Notes: a model not told the origin generated them from the sequence alone. Shown: positions 43,567 to 53,939, counted from the stretch's first letter. The stretch is DNA of 64,000 bases from Bacteroidota bacterium (GCA_023422835.1 JAFAGI010000020.1:124001-188000); one strand, 5' to 3'. A program made the numbers and translations.

Positions 43567-44322
43567 TTAAATATTTAATCCTCCGCAAATGCTTAAAGTT
43601 TGTCCGGTTACATAGGCGCTCATGTCAGAAGCCAGGTATAGCGCGGCGTTCGCAATATCTTCGCCCTTGCCAAATCGCCCGAGGGGTATGCTTTTCATAT
43701 ACGCTTCACCGGCGTTGCCTTCTTTAAGATACTGCGTCATATCTGTTTCTACAAAACCCGGTGCAATGGCGTTGCAGCGGATATTGCGGCTGCCCAGTTC
43801 TTTGGCTACAGACTTTGTAAAGCCAATGATGCCTGCTTTAGAAGCTGCATAACTGGCCTGGCCAGCATTCCCGATGATGCCGATAATAGAACTCATGTTG
43901 ATGATGCTGCCGCTTTTAGCTTTCATCATAGGACGGATTACCTGTTTAGTAATATTAAAAACACCGGTAAGGTTGGTGTTGATCACATCATTCCATTGCT
44001 CTGAACTCATCCGCATAAGCAGGTTGTCTTTACTGATTCCTGCATTATTTACACAAATATCTATTTTGCCAAACTCTTTCAACACATCATTCACAAAGGT
44101 TTCTGCTGATGTATAATCCGCAGCGTTGCTTTGGTAAGACTTAGCTTTTATACCCATTTGGGCCAACTTCTTTTCTAAGGATTCTGCCTTTTCCCTACTG
44201 CTGTCGCTCACGTATGTAAATGCAATATTGGCTCCCTGCTCAGCAAACTTTATAGCAATCGCTTCGCCTATACCACGGGCTGCGCCGGTGATCACAGCCA
44301 CTTTATCTTTTAAAAGGGTCAT
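43567..44322 (-). CDS. fabG: 3-oxoacyl-ACP reductase (FabG type)
   Basis: NADPH-dependent reductase of fatty-acid elongation. The 251-residue SDR has TGAARGIGEAIA, NNAGISKDN, catalytic Ser in MSSIIGIIGNAGQ and YAASKAG, and the FabG-typical ending DMSAYVTGQTLSICGGLNI. FabG assignment is by overall similarity; other SDR roles are possible because no other fab genes adjoin. A -7 box TATTTTTG lies upstream (minus strand, 44345-44352). Confidence 0.9.
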   Translation of the reverse strand: MTLLKDKVAVITGAARGIGEAIAIKFAEQGANIAFTYVSDSSREKAESLEKKLAQMGIKAKSYQSNAADYTSAETFVNDVLKEFGKIDICVNNAGISKDNLLMRMSSEQWNDVINTNLTGVFNITKQVIRPMMKAKSGSIINMSSIIGIIGNAGQASYAASKAGIIGFTKSVAKELGSRNIRCNAIAPGFVETDMTQYLKEGNAGEAYMKSIPLGRFGKGEDIANAALYLASDMSAYVTGQTLSICGGLNI

Positions 44323-44344
44323 CGTGTCTTTGGTTTAATTTAAT

Positions 44345-44352
44345 CAAAAATA
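44345..44352 (-). promoter_or_regulatory. -7 element of fabG-can
   Basis: TATTTTTG on the minus strand, 22 bases before the fabG ATG; no TTG at the right spacing. Confidence 0.4.
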
Positions 44353-44454
44353 AATGATTTTGGCTGATAACCTGCATCTGCCTAAACAAATAACTTGGTT
44401 TTAATACATGCTTGCGGCATGATGATTAATATGTTTATATCACGGCTAAAAAAA

Positions 44455-45312
44455 TCAGCTCCACTGCTTGTCTTCCTCTTCCAGTTTTTTGTACACACGT
44501 TTAGATACGATTATACCTAACTCGTACAAAGACATTAAGGGAATAAACACGATCAACTGACTGATCATATCAGGGCTTGGAGTAATAAAAGCAGCAAGTA
44601 TAAGTATGATCACAATGGCATACTTCCTGGATCTTTTTAAAAAACCCGGGGTAACCAGGCCTACCCTGGTGAGTACATAAGCCAGCACAGGAAGCTCAAA
44701 GGCAATGCCACACCCCAATACAATGTTGGTAAGATTGTCAATATAGTCATTGAGCGTAGGAATGGTTTTCATCATCTCCTGCCCGCTGATCTGGAAGTTT
44801 GCAAGAAAACTGAATACGAATGGCCCTAAAATAAAGTAGCCGAAGGCGGCACCGGTAAAGAAAAAGAAAGAAACCCAAAATATGGCAAAGCCGGAGCTTT
44901 TCAGTTCTTTCTCGTTCAACGCAGGCTTTACAAAACGCCAAAACTCCCAGAAAACATAAGGAAAGGCAACCACAAAAGCACCGATAAAAGCTATAGAAAA
45001 ACTTCCGAGGAACTGGCCTGCATAGGTTGTGGTTTGCATAGGCACCGTTACCGGCTCTACACACAAGGCGCTGATGTGCGTTACTTCCGCGAGTTTGCAC
45101 AGCATGCGGTAGCTTACAAAGTTTTTGTTGATAGGCCCTGCAATCACATAATCGAAAAACCATTGAATATTGATGAAGATTACAACCGCCAGAATAATTA
45201 CTACGATCAAAGAACGTATCACATGCCAGCGCAATGCCTCAAGGTGGTCTATAAACGACATTTCATTATCGTCCTCTCCTGCCCTTCTATCAAATAATTT
45301 TTTTATCATCAA
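44455..45312 (-). CDS. tatC: Sec-independent protein translocase TatC
   Basis: Receptor core of the twin-arginine translocase. The 285-residue protein has the cytoplasmic MSFIDHLEALRWHVIRSL, six hydrophobic helices, FVVAFPYVFWEFWRFVKPAL and the family end AAFITPSPDMISQLIVFIPLMSLYELGI. An insertion between the first two helices contains Cys residues (MLCKLAEVTHISALCVEP). tatA is 42 kb away in this window. Confidence 0.96.
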   Translation of the reverse strand: MMIKKLFDRRAGEDDNEMSFIDHLEALRWHVIRSLIVVIILAVVIFINIQWFFDYVIAGPINKNFVSYRMLCKLAEVTHISALCVEPVTVPMQTTTYAGQFLGSFSIAFIGAFVVAFPYVFWEFWRFVKPALNEKELKSSGFAIFWVSFFFFTGAAFGYFILGPFVFSFLANFQISGQEMMKTIPTLNDYIDNLTNIVLGCGIAFELPVLAYVLTRVGLVTPGFLKRSRKYAIVIILILAAFITPSPDMISQLIVFIPLMSLYELGIIVSKRVYKKLEEEDKQWS

Positions 45313-45329
45313 TCAAAAAAACTTGCGGG

Positions 45330-45337
45330 CAAAGATA
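45330..45337 (-). promoter_or_regulatory. -7 element of tatC
   Basis: TATCTTTG on the minus strand, 17 bases before the tatC ATG. Confidence 0.5.
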
Positions 45338-45393
45338 GAAAAAGAATACTATTAAATAATAAAATATCGTATAGTGCTTTAAGCTTTGAACAA

Positions 45394-46740
45394 CTATACC
45401 ACTCCCTGCGCAAGCATAGCATCGGCAACTTTCACAAAACCTGCTATGTTGGCGCCTTTTACATAATCAACATAGTCTTTGCTTCCATTGGCGCCATACA
45501 AAATGCATTCTGCATGCACATTGTTCATGATCTCGTGCAGCTTGCGGTCTACCTTCTCATGCGTCCATTTGTAACGCAAAGAGTTTTGCGACATCTCTAA
45601 ACCTGAAGTGGCCACACCGCCGGCGTTAGATGCTTTACCCGGTGCATACAATATTTTGTGTTTCTGGAAAGTATTGATAGCTTCCAGTGTGGATGGCATG
45701 TTAGCGCCTTCGGCTACGCACATTACTTTGCTCTTCACCAATGCCTGCGCATCTCCTACCAGTATCTCGTTTTGTGTGGCACAGGGCAGCGCAATGTCGC
45801 ATTCAACACTCCAGGGCTTCTTATCCTTGTAAAATTTAGCCGACTTAAAATGGTCTGCATACTCGCTGATGCGGCCGCGGCGTACATTCTTCAACTGCAT
45901 TACCCAGTTGAGCTTCTCTTCATCAATGCCATCTTTATCATAAATAAAACCTTCTGAATCTGACAGTGTTACTACCTTCCCGCCGAGTGCAGTGGCTTTC
46001 TGCGCCGCATATTGCGATACGTTGCCCGAGCCCGATATCACAATGGTTTTCCCGGATACAGACTCATATTTTGCTGCCAGCATATTTTCAACGAAATAGA
46101 TCAGGCCATAGCCTGTAGCTTCAGGGCGAATGAAAGATCCGCCATAACTCATGCCCTTGCCGGTAAGTACGCCGGTAAATTTATTGGTCAGTTTTTTATA
46201 CATGCCAAACAGGTAGCCAACCTCCCGCTCGCCCACGCCAATGTCACCGGCAGGTACATCTGTATCTTCACCAATATAGCGGAAAAGTTCTGACATAAAA
46301 CTTTGGCAAAAGCGCATCACTTCACCATCTGATTTTCCTTTGGGGTCAAAGTTAGCGCCACCCTTGCCTCCGCCCATAGGCAACGTAGTGAGGCTGTTCT
46401 TAAAAGTCTGTTCAAAGGCCAGGAATTTTAAAATGCTCAGGTTTACGGTCGGGTGAAAACGCAACCCGCCTTTGTAAGGCCCGATGGCAGAATTCATCTG
46501 CACACGATAACCCCTGTTTACCTGTATAATATTATTATCATCTATCCACGGAACACGAAAAATGATCACACGCTCAGGTTCTACAATCCTGTCTAGCAGT
46601 TGCTTATCCCTGTACTTTTCATTTGCCGTGATAAAAGGAATAATAGATTCTGCCACTTCTGTCACTGCCTGTAAAAATTCTGTTTCTCCCGGGTTGTTTG
46701 CTGTAACTGTCTGCAAAAATTTTTTGATGATATTTTCCAT
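45394..46740 (-). CDS. gdhA: Glutamate dehydrogenase, NADP-type
   Basis: Interconverts 2-oxoglutarate plus ammonia and glutamate. The 448-residue length and sequence (NSAIGPYKGGLRFHPTVNLSILKFLAFEQTFKNSLT, PMGGGKGGANFDPKG, SGSGNVSQYAAQKA) match the hexameric NADP-specific group. A possible -7 box TATTTTTG lies at 46761-46768 (minus strand), 20 bases before the ATG. It is a single gene, divergent from serS. Confidence 0.96.
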   Translation of the reverse strand: MENIIKKFLQTVTANNPGETEFLQAVTEVAESIIPFITANEKYRDKQLLDRIVEPERVIIFRVPWIDDNNIIQVNRGYRVQMNSAIGPYKGGLRFHPTVNLSILKFLAFEQTFKNSLTTLPMGGGKGGANFDPKGKSDGEVMRFCQSFMSELFRYIGEDTDVPAGDIGVGEREVGYLFGMYKKLTNKFTGVLTGKGMSYGGSFIRPEATGYGLIYFVENMLAAKYESVSGKTIVISGSGNVSQYAAQKATALGGKVVTLSDSEGFIYDKDGIDEEKLNWVMQLKNVRRGRISEYADHFKSAKFYKDKKPWSVECDIALPCATQNEILVGDAQALVKSKVMCVAEGANMPSTLEAINTFQKHKILYAPGKASNAGGVATSGLEMSQNSLRYKWTHEKVDRKLHEIMNNVHAECILYGANGSKDYVDYVKGANIAGFVKVADAMLAQGVV

Positions 46741-46760
46741 AACTAATATTTAATAGGTAG

Positions 46761-46768
46761 CAAAAATA
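46761..46768 (-). promoter_or_regulatory. -7 element of gdhA
   Basis: TATTTTTG on the minus strand; no good -33 TTG. Confidence 0.4.
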
Positions 46769-46895
46769 TATGAGTTTTTACTAACACTCTTTTGTTTTAT
46801 TAAATAAAATCTACATATTAAAACCAAATCTTAGAAGTCATTAAATATAGCGTTATAAAAATTCCAAGTATATTCGCTTAAATTTTAAGATAAAC

Positions 46896-48170
46896 ATGTT
46901 ACAGGTAAGTGCACTCAGGCAGGATGCAGGCAAGGTAAGAGAAAAACTTGCAGTAAAAAATTTTAAGAACATGGCGCTGATCGACGAGATCATAGCTTTG
47001 GATGATGAAAGGAAAAAAATGCAAACAGATTTTGATAACAATCAATCTAAAATAAACAGCATATCAAAGTCTATCGGGCAACTGATGGCACAAGGCAAAA
47101 AACAAGAAGCAGAAGCTGCCAAAGCTGAAGTATCTGCCTTGAAGCCTACACTTGAACCCCTGAAACAAAAGATGGCGGAAGCAGAAGAAAACCTTTACAG
47201 GATGCTGGTGCAACTGCCCAACCTGCCGCACGATAAAGTCCCCGCAGGCAACAACGCGGAAGACAATGTGGTAGTAAAAGAAGGCGGCAATATACCGGAA
47301 CTATATGAAGGCGCCGTGCCGCATTGGGAGTTAATAAAAACCTACGATATTGTTGATTTCGAAACCGGAGCAAAGATTACCGGCAGCGGCTTTCCGCTAT
47401 TCAAAGGCAAGGGTGCAAAGCTGCAACGCTCGCTGGTGCAGTATTTCCTGGACTTCAATACTGCTGCAGGCTACACAGAATACAACCCGCCATTTATGGT
47501 CAATGAAGCATCTGCTTATGCCACCGGGCAACTTCCTGATAAAGAAGGCCAGATGTATCATGTTACCGAGGACAACTTATATCTGATACCGACCGCCGAA
47601 GTACCTGTAACTAATATTTACCGCGATGAAATATTAAAAGAAGAAAATCTTCCTCTGAAGATGACCGCCCACTCGCCCTGTTTCAGAAGGGAGGCCGGAA
47701 GCTTTGGTAAAGATGTACGCGGGCTCAACAGGGTGCACCAATTTGAAAAAGTAGAGATCGTACAGATAACACATCCGGATGCCAGCAACCAAGCGCTGGA
47801 TGATATGGTGGCGCATGTGGAGAGTTTATTGCAATCACTGGAACTGCCCTACCGCATACTGTTGCTTTGTGGCGGAGACATGAGCTTTACCAGCTACATC
47901 ACTTACGACTTTGAAGTGTATAGCGCTGCTCAGGGGCGCTGGCTGGAAGTGAGCAGTGTAAGCAATTTTCACAATTACCAGGCTAACCGCCTGAAGTGCC
48001 GTTTTAAAAACAACGAAGGCAAAACGCAACTCGTACATACGCTCAACGGCAGCTCAATGGCATTGCCGCGCATCATCGCAGCTATTTTGGAAAATAATCA
48101 ACAGGTAGGTAGCATCGGAGTGCCGGAAGTATTGCAGCCTTACTTTGGCTCCGATAAGATTGAAAAATAA
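46896..48170 (+). CDS. serS: Seryl-tRNA synthetase
   Basis: Charges tRNA-Ser and tRNA-Sec. The 424 residues include the N-terminal two-helix coiled coil that holds the tRNA long arm (residues about 28-105), class II motif 2 CFRREAGSFGKDVRGLNRVHQFEKVE, the conserved EVSSVSNFHNYQANR and motif 3 LNGSSMALPRIIAAILEN. Single gene with no visible leader structure. Confidence 0.98.
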   Translation: MLQVSALRQDAGKVREKLAVKNFKNMALIDEIIALDDERKKMQTDFDNNQSKINSISKSIGQLMAQGKKQEAEAAKAEVSALKPTLEPLKQKMAEAEENLYRMLVQLPNLPHDKVPAGNNAEDNVVVKEGGNIPELYEGAVPHWELIKTYDIVDFETGAKITGSGFPLFKGKGAKLQRSLVQYFLDFNTAAGYTEYNPPFMVNEASAYATGQLPDKEGQMYHVTEDNLYLIPTAEVPVTNIYRDEILKEENLPLKMTAHSPCFRREAGSFGKDVRGLNRVHQFEKVEIVQITHPDASNQALDDMVAHVESLLQSLELPYRILLLCGGDMSFTSYITYDFEVYSAAQGRWLEVSSVSNFHNYQANRLKCRFKNNEGKTQLVHTLNGSSMALPRIIAAILENNQQVGSIGVPEVLQPYFGSDKIEK

Positions 48171-48284
48171 ATTACTTGAACATTAATGCACTTTAAAAAA
48201 TTGACGTTGGAGTGCAGAGAATTTCACATAACATTTTAGTGTATTTTATTATCTTGCGGGCTATCATCAAACAACCTTTATCGC

Positions 48285-49007
48285 ATGTCTGAATCTATAG
48301 TATCCGTAAAAAATGCCAATATTTACCAGGGAAATAATCTTATTCTCCAGGATGTAAATTTTGAGATAGGCCCTGAAGAGTTTGTTTACCTCGTGGGTAA
48401 AACGGGTACCGGAAAGAGCAGCCTGCTGAAAACATTGTATGGCGAACTGCCCTTGAAAGAAGGCACAGCAACGGTTGTGGGCCATGACATAAAAGGCATG
48501 ACCTGGAAAACAGTCCCTTTTCTACGAAGAGACATCGGCATTGTGTTCCAGTCGTTCAACTTACTTACAGACAGGAACGTATCTGAAAACCTTAAGTTTG
48601 TAATGCGTGCCACCGGCTGGAAAGACAAGAAGCTGATGGATGAAAAGATCAAAGAAGTGCTGGAAAAAGTAGGTCTTTCTCATAAAGAATTCAAGATGCC
48701 TTTTGAAATGAGTGGCGGTGAACAGCAGCGGCTCGACATTGCACGCGCCCTGATCAACTCGCCGAAGCTTATACTGGCTGATGAGCCTACCGGCAACCTG
48801 GACCCGGAAACCAGCGACGACATTATGCAACTGCTGCGCCTGATCAGCTACGAGACCAAGACATCTATCCTGATGGCTACGCACGATTTTATCGTGATCA
48901 ACAGGTACCCTTCCCGCATCCTGAAAACAGAGAACGGCCGTGTACTCGACAGCATGTCTGAAGAGTTTGAAGACAAACGTGAAATACAGGTAGATCAGCC
49001 TTTGTAA
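48285..49007 (+). CDS. ftsE: ABC ATP-binding protein, FtsE type
   Basis: A 240-residue ATPase of the FtsE/LolD group. Walker [10 protein letters not shown], signature [15 protein letters not shown], Walker [17 protein letters not shown]-loop TH in LMATHDF. The best fit is FtsE, which with FtsX controls cell-wall hydrolases at division; no ftsX lies next to it, so the permease must be elsewhere. LolD-like or other uses cannot be excluded. Confidence 0.88.
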   Translation: MSESIVSVKNANIYQGNNLILQDVNFEIGPEEFVYLVGKTGTGKSSLLKTLYGELPLKEGTATVVGHDIKGMTWKTVPFLRRDIGIVFQSFNLLTDRNVSENLKFVMRATGWKDKKLMDEKIKEVLEKVGLSHKEFKMPFEMSGGEQQRLDIARALINSPKLILADEPTGNLDPETSDDIMQLLRLISYETKTSILMATHDFIVINRYPSRILKTENGRVLDSMSEEFEDKREIQVDQPL

Positions 49008-49235
49008 ACCTGCCTGATATCTTCCTGCCGGGCAATACTACTGGCTTTCAGTGATTGCTCCATCCATGTGCATGCCGGTAACCGGTACAATGGATTGCGT
49101 ACTCCATGAGATTTCTGCTGCATTAATTTTATTTATAAAAATATACTGGCAGTATAGATAGTTTTTATCCATGCATAGTGCGCATTTCACAAATATTTTT
49201 TACTTTACGTCCTGTCTTATAAAATACATCTTACT

Positions 49236-51404
49236 ATGAAATTTTTAAAAATTCAGTTGGTTTTTGCTTCCTGCCTGCTGTTTATCAGCCTGTCTGCACA
49301 ACCACCGCGCGGCATAGCCTGGAGCAAAAACGTTAACAGCTATTATACCATTGCAGATAAAGGCATTGTAGAAATAACGCTTCCCGGAAGAACTACGAAA
49401 ACACTGGCTTCCGCAGCGCAGCTTACTCCCAGGGGCGCCAAAGAGCCGGTTACCATACGCAATTTTTTCCTCAGCGATGACAAGCGTAAACTGCTTGTAT
49501 ATACCAACTCAAAACGGGTATGGCGCTACGACACACGCGGAGATTACTGGGTACTGGATTTATCGAACCATACATTGCGCCAGCTTGGGAAAGGCCTTCC
49601 CGAATCATCGCTGATGTTTGCCAAATTATCTCCTGATGGGAAAAAAGCAGCCTACGTAAGCAGGCACAATATTTATGCAGAAGATCTTACTACACATAAG
49701 ATCACACAACTTACAACTGACGGCACAGACAGGATCATCAACGGCACGTTTGACTGGGTATACGAAGAAGAGTTCAGCACGCGCGACGGTTTTCGATGGT
49801 CGCCCGACAGTAAAAAGATTGCTTTCTGGAATATTGATGCACGTAAGATCAGGAACTTTTTAATGATCAATAATACAGATTCCATATATGCCTACAATGT
49901 GCCTGTAGAATACCCGAAAGTAGGCTACAAGCCATCTCCGGCAAAGATCGGCATAGTGGATGTAGCTTCTAAAAATAAAAAATGGATGAGCATACCGGGC
50001 GAGAGCGACAATAATTACCTGCCAAGAATGGAATGGGCAGACAACAACGCCATTGTGGTGCAACAACTTAACCGCAAACAAAACCAAAGCACTCTATACA
50101 CGGTAAACGCTGCCAACGGCGTGGCCAAAGCATTTTACAAGGAAAAAAACAACGCATGGATAGACATAAAATCCAGGTGGCACGACAGCCCCGTAGGCTG
50201 GGACTGGATTGAAAACAACAAAGCTTTTCTATGGATGACGGAAAAAGACGGCTGGCAACATTTATACAGGATAGACCTTGGCGGGAATGAAAAACTGATA
50301 ACCAAAGGTGCCTATGATGTCATAGATCTTCTGGCAGTAAACGAACAGGAAGGTTATGTGTACTTCCTGGCTTCTCCCGAAAATGCTACGCAACAATATT
50401 TATACAGAACCAGGCTTGACGGCAGCAGCGCACCCGAAAAACTTTCCCCGGCAACAGAAAAAGGCACCCACGATTATGACCTTTCCCCTGACGGCAAGTT
50501 TGCACGGCATACATTTTCGAATGTAAATACATATCCCGTACGCGAATGGGTAACACTGCCAGGCCACACAACCATTGGCGACAAAGCTAATAACAATGCG
50601 CTCCCCGCGGATATCGCCAGGGTAAACATGGTGCAGATCACAACAGTCAAAGGCACCACCATGGATGCTTCTGTGCTGCTGCCTAAGAACTTTGACTCTA
50701 CAAAAAAATACCCGGTATTATTTTATGTGTACACCGAACCCGGCGGTGTCACTGTAAAAGATAAGTTTGGCAGCGGCAGGCCGAACTTATACAATGGTGA
50801 TTTTTCGGGAGATGGTTATATCTACATCAGCGTAGACAGCCGCGGCACACCCGCCCCGAAAGGCGCTGCATGGAGAAAATCTATTTATGAAAAAGTAGGC
50901 ATCCTGAATATCCATGACCAGGCAGATGCTGCCAGAGAAATTATGAAATGGAGATTTGTAGACACCAGCCGCATAGCTGTGTGGGGCTGGAGCGGTGGCG
51001 GTTCCACCACTTTAAATTTACTGTTTCAATATCCGGAGATTTATAAAACAGGCATTGCGATCGCGGCAGTAGCGAACCGGCTTACCTACGACAATATTTA
51101 TGAAGAAAGATACATGGGCCTGCCTCAGGAAAATGCCGCAGCTTACAAGCAGGCGTCTGCCATTACACACGCTGCCGGGCTGAAAGGAAACCTTTTGCTG
51201 GTACATGGTACGGGCGACGACAACGTGCATTATCAGAATGCGGAAATGCTGATCAATGAACTGATACGGCATAATAAGCTCTTTAATTTAATGGTGTACC
51301 CCAACCGTTCACACAGCATTTCAGAAGGCGAAGGCACGGGCAAACATTTAAGCAACCTGTTCACCAAATTCCTGCGCGAGCATTGCCCGCCGGGCGCACG
51401 TTAG
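49236..51404 (+). CDS. Dipeptidyl-peptidase IV family serine peptidase (S9B)
   Basis: A 722-residue exported peptidase with signal peptide MKFLKIQLVFASCLLFISLSAQ. The N-terminal beta-propeller (W-, Y- and D-rich repeats; GTFDWVYEEEFSTRDGFRWSPD with the substrate-binding Glu pair) precedes the catalytic alpha/beta domain. Triad: Ser in WGWSGGGST, Asp in VHGTGDDNVH, His in NRSHSI. The elbow reads GWSGGG where most DPP-IV enzymes have GWSYGG; the Tyr-to-Gly change next to the nucleophile is noteworthy. It is a single gene ending in a strong terminator. Confidence 0.94.
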   Translation: MKFLKIQLVFASCLLFISLSAQPPRGIAWSKNVNSYYTIADKGIVEITLPGRTTKTLASAAQLTPRGAKEPVTIRNFFLSDDKRKLLVYTNSKRVWRYDTRGDYWVLDLSNHTLRQLGKGLPESSLMFAKLSPDGKKAAYVSRHNIYAEDLTTHKITQLTTDGTDRIINGTFDWVYEEEFSTRDGFRWSPDSKKIAFWNIDARKIRNFLMINNTDSIYAYNVPVEYPKVGYKPSPAKIGIVDVASKNKKWMSIPGESDNNYLPRMEWADNNAIVVQQLNRKQNQSTLYTVNAANGVAKAFYKEKNNAWIDIKSRWHDSPVGWDWIENNKAFLWMTEKDGWQHLYRIDLGGNEKLITKGAYDVIDLLAVNEQEGYVYFLASPENATQQYLYRTRLDGSSAPEKLSPATEKGTHDYDLSPDGKFARHTFSNVNTYPVREWVTLPGHTTIGDKANNNALPADIARVNMVQITTVKGTTMDASVLLPKNFDSTKKYPVLFYVYTEPGGVTVKDKFGSGRPNLYNGDFSGDGYIYISVDSRGTPAPKGAAWRKSIYEKVGILNIHDQADAAREIMKWRFVDTSRIAVWGWSGGGSTTLNLLFQYPEIYKTGIAIAAVANRLTYDNIYEERYMGLPQENAAAYKQASAITHAAGLKGNLLLVHGTGDDNVHYQNAEMLINELIRHNKLFNLMVYPNRSHSISEGEGTGKHLSNLFTKFLREHCPPGAR

Positions 51405-51422
51405 GCTGTATTGGTTAACGGA

Positions 51423-51479
51423 AGACAGAATAAATTTTTTTATCATTTGTAAATGGATTAAATTTATTCTGTCTTTTTT
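51423..51479 (+). terminator. Terminator after the DPP-IV gene
   Basis: Perfect 15-bp stem AGACAGAATAAATTT (51423-51437)/AAATTTATTCTGTCT (51460-51474) with a 22-base loop and T6. Confidence 0.8.
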
Positions 51480-51508
51480 GTTTCGGTAACATTCAAAACT
51501 ATACACTG

Positions 51509-53923
51509 ATGAAAAAAGTAGCTCTATCCACACTCGTCTTTCTCGGTTCCATACCGGTATTTGCCAGCGAAGCAGATCTTAAAGTACCGGAATCCATCAA
51601 ACAACATACAGAGCTTTATTACGGATTTGCCATAACGCTGCTGGGCATGCTGTTTGGCTTATATCAGTATACCCGTGTGCGCAAGCTGCCTGCACATAAA
51701 TCCATGTTGGAAATAGGCGATGTGATTTATAAAACCTGTAAAGCTTATTTAAAACAACAGGGCAGGTTCCTGGCTATATTATTTGTTTTCATCGGGGCTG
51801 CGGTAGCTGCTTATTACGGCTTCCTGGCTAAAGATGAAGCGGGCAATAATTTATTCGGTATCGGGGGTGTACTGCTGATACTTACGTGGACTGTGGTTGG
51901 CATACTTGGTTCTTATGCTGTAGCTGCATTCGGCATCCGCATGAATACACTTGCCAACTCACGCATGGCGTTTGCTTCTTTGAAAAGGAAGCCGCTTGAT
52001 CTTTTGAACATCCCGTTAAATGCCGGCATGAGCATTGGTGTATTGCTGATATGCGTAGAGTTAATGCTGATGCTGATCATCCTGCTGCTGATGCCCGGAG
52101 AGCTGGCAGGCGCCTGTTTTATAGGCTTTGCCATAGGTGAATCACTGGGAGCATCTGCCCTGCGTATTGCAGGCGGCATTTTTACAAAGATTGCAGATAT
52201 CGGTTCAGACCTTATGAAAGTTGTATTCAAGATCGGTGAAGATGATCCCCGCAACCCGGGCGTGATTGCAGACTGTACCGGCGACAATGCAGGTGACAGC
52301 GTTGGCCCTACGGCGGATGGGTTTGAAACCTACGGCGTTACAGGCGTGGCGCTGATCTCTTTTATTTTGCTGGCCATCACTTCAGGTCCCGAAATGCAGA
52401 CATTACTGTTAGCCTGGATATTTGTAATGCGCATATTGATGGTGATAACATCTGTGGTTGCATTCTGGATCAACAAAGCCATCAGCAATGTCATGTACAG
52501 CAACAAAGAAGACCTGGATTTTGAAGCGCCGCTCACACATCTTGTGTGGATCACGTCTATACTTTCTATTATTGTTACCTTTATTGTGAGCTACCTGATG
52601 CTACCCAATGTAAACGGAAATACCGATATCTGGTGGATACTGTCCGTAATCATTAGTTGTGGTACTTTAGGTGCAGCGCTGATACCGGAATTCACCAAAA
52701 TATTTACTTCACCCAAATCATCGCATGTTCGTGAGATCGTAAATGCAGGCCAAGAAGGCGGTGCATCGCTTGTGATACTTTCAGGATTTGTTGCCGGCAA
52801 TTTCAGCGCATTCTGGAAAGGACTGGTATTTTTTGTGCTGATGTTTGCAGGCTACTACACCAGCACCCTGGGGCTTGCAGATATTATGATCTATCCTTCC
52901 GTATTTGCTTTCGGGCTCATAGCTTTCGGCATGTTGGGCATGGGGCCCGTAACGATTGCAGTGGACAGCTACGGCCCTGTTACAGACAATGCACAGTCGG
53001 TGTATGAATTATCGCTGATAGAAGAGCAGCCCGGCATTGATGAAGAGATACAAAGAGATTTCGGTTTCAGGCCGGATTGGCAAAAATCAAAATATTACCT
53101 GGAAGCTAATGATGGCGCGGGTAACACATTCAAAGCCACAGCCAAACCGGTGCTGATAGGCACTGCAGTGGTAGGCGCTACCACCATGATCTTTTCACTG
53201 ATATTGATGATTGAAAAAACACTCGGCGTTGATCCTGAAACTATTTTAAATGTACTGAACCCATACACCATACTCGGCTTCCTGCTGGGCGGATCTGTTA
53301 TTTACTGGTTTACCGGCGCATCTACACAAGCGGTGACTACCGGCGCTTACAGGGCTGTAGAGTATATTAAACGCCACATTAACTTAGACCCCAATGCTCC
53401 CAAGAAGGCAGATCCTAAGGCGTCTGTGGAAGTGGTAAAAATATGTACACAGTATGCACAGAACGGTATGTTCAATATTTTCATAGCCATATTCTTCTTT
53501 GCGCTGGCATTTGCCTGCATTTCTTCACCTGCAGGCATCGGCGGAAACGATGCAGTAGCCTTGTTTGTAAGCTATCTTATAGGTATAGCTGTATTCGGTT
53601 TGTTCCAGGCGATCTTTATGGCCAATGCAGGCGGTGCGTGGGATAATGCCAAAAAAGTTGTAGAGGTAGATCTGAAAGCCAAAGGCACGCCCCTGCATGA
53701 TGCTACTGTTGTTGGAGATACGGTTGGCGATCCGTTTAAAGACACTTCATCTGTATCCTTGAACCCCATTATTAAGTTCACAACCCTGTTTGGCCTATTG
53801 GCCATGGAAATGGCCATCTCGGAATCGTTCAGGAATTCAGCGCCCTGGTTTGGCCTGGTATTCCTGGTGATAGCTCTGGTATTCTCCTGGCGCTCATTCT
53901 ACAAAATGCGCATTGAGAAGTAA
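51509..53923 (+). CDS. hppA: Membrane-bound ion-pumping pyrophosphatase
   Basis: Couples PPi hydrolysis to H+ and/or Na+ export. The 804-residue protein has about 16 helices. The catalytic loops are DDPRNPGVIADCTGDNAGDSVG and, near the end, NAGGAWDNAKK with VVGDTVGDPFKDTS. An N-terminal hydrophobic stretch (MKKVALSTLVFLGSIPVFAS) resembles a signal sequence, as in other Bacteroidota members. At about residue 541 it reads GNTFKA: Lys where K+-dependent enzymes have Ala. This would suggest K+ independence by the published rule, but whether the rule holds for the Bacteroidota clade is uncertain. A soluble ppa is also present. Confidence 0.95.
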   Translation: MKKVALSTLVFLGSIPVFASEADLKVPESIKQHTELYYGFAITLLGMLFGLYQYTRVRKLPAHKSMLEIGDVIYKTCKAYLKQQGRFLAILFVFIGAAVAAYYGFLAKDEAGNNLFGIGGVLLILTWTVVGILGSYAVAAFGIRMNTLANSRMAFASLKRKPLDLLNIPLNAGMSIGVLLICVELMLMLIILLLMPGELAGACFIGFAIGESLGASALRIAGGIFTKIADIGSDLMKVVFKIGEDDPRNPGVIADCTGDNAGDSVGPTADGFETYGVTGVALISFILLAITSGPEMQTLLLAWIFVMRILMVITSVVAFWINKAISNVMYSNKEDLDFEAPLTHLVWITSILSIIVTFIVSYLMLPNVNGNTDIWWILSVIISCGTLGAALIPEFTKIFTSPKSSHVREIVNAGQEGGASLVILSGFVAGNFSAFWKGLVFFVLMFAGYYTSTLGLADIMIYPSVFAFGLIAFGMLGMGPVTIAVDSYGPVTDNAQSVYELSLIEEQPGIDEEIQRDFGFRPDWQKSKYYLEANDGAGNTFKATAKPVLIGTAVVGATTMIFSLILMIEKTLGVDPETILNVLNPYTILGFLLGGSVIYWFTGASTQAVTTGAYRAVEYIKRHINLDPNAPKKADPKASVEVVKICTQYAQNGMFNIFIAIFFFALAFACISSPAGIGGNDAVALFVSYLIGIAVFGLFQAIFMANAGGAWDNAKKVVEVDLKAKGTPLHDATVVGDTVGDPFKDTSSVSLNPIIKFTTLFGLLAMEMAISESFRNSAPWFGLVFLVIALVFSWRSFYKMRIEK

Positions 53924-53939
53924 GCATTGCTGATTACGG

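Noticed and set aside
45369..45399. Hairpin GTATAGT/ACTATAC at the end of gdhA
   Set aside because: The stem is weak and overlaps the stop codon, with no T-run; not called a terminator.
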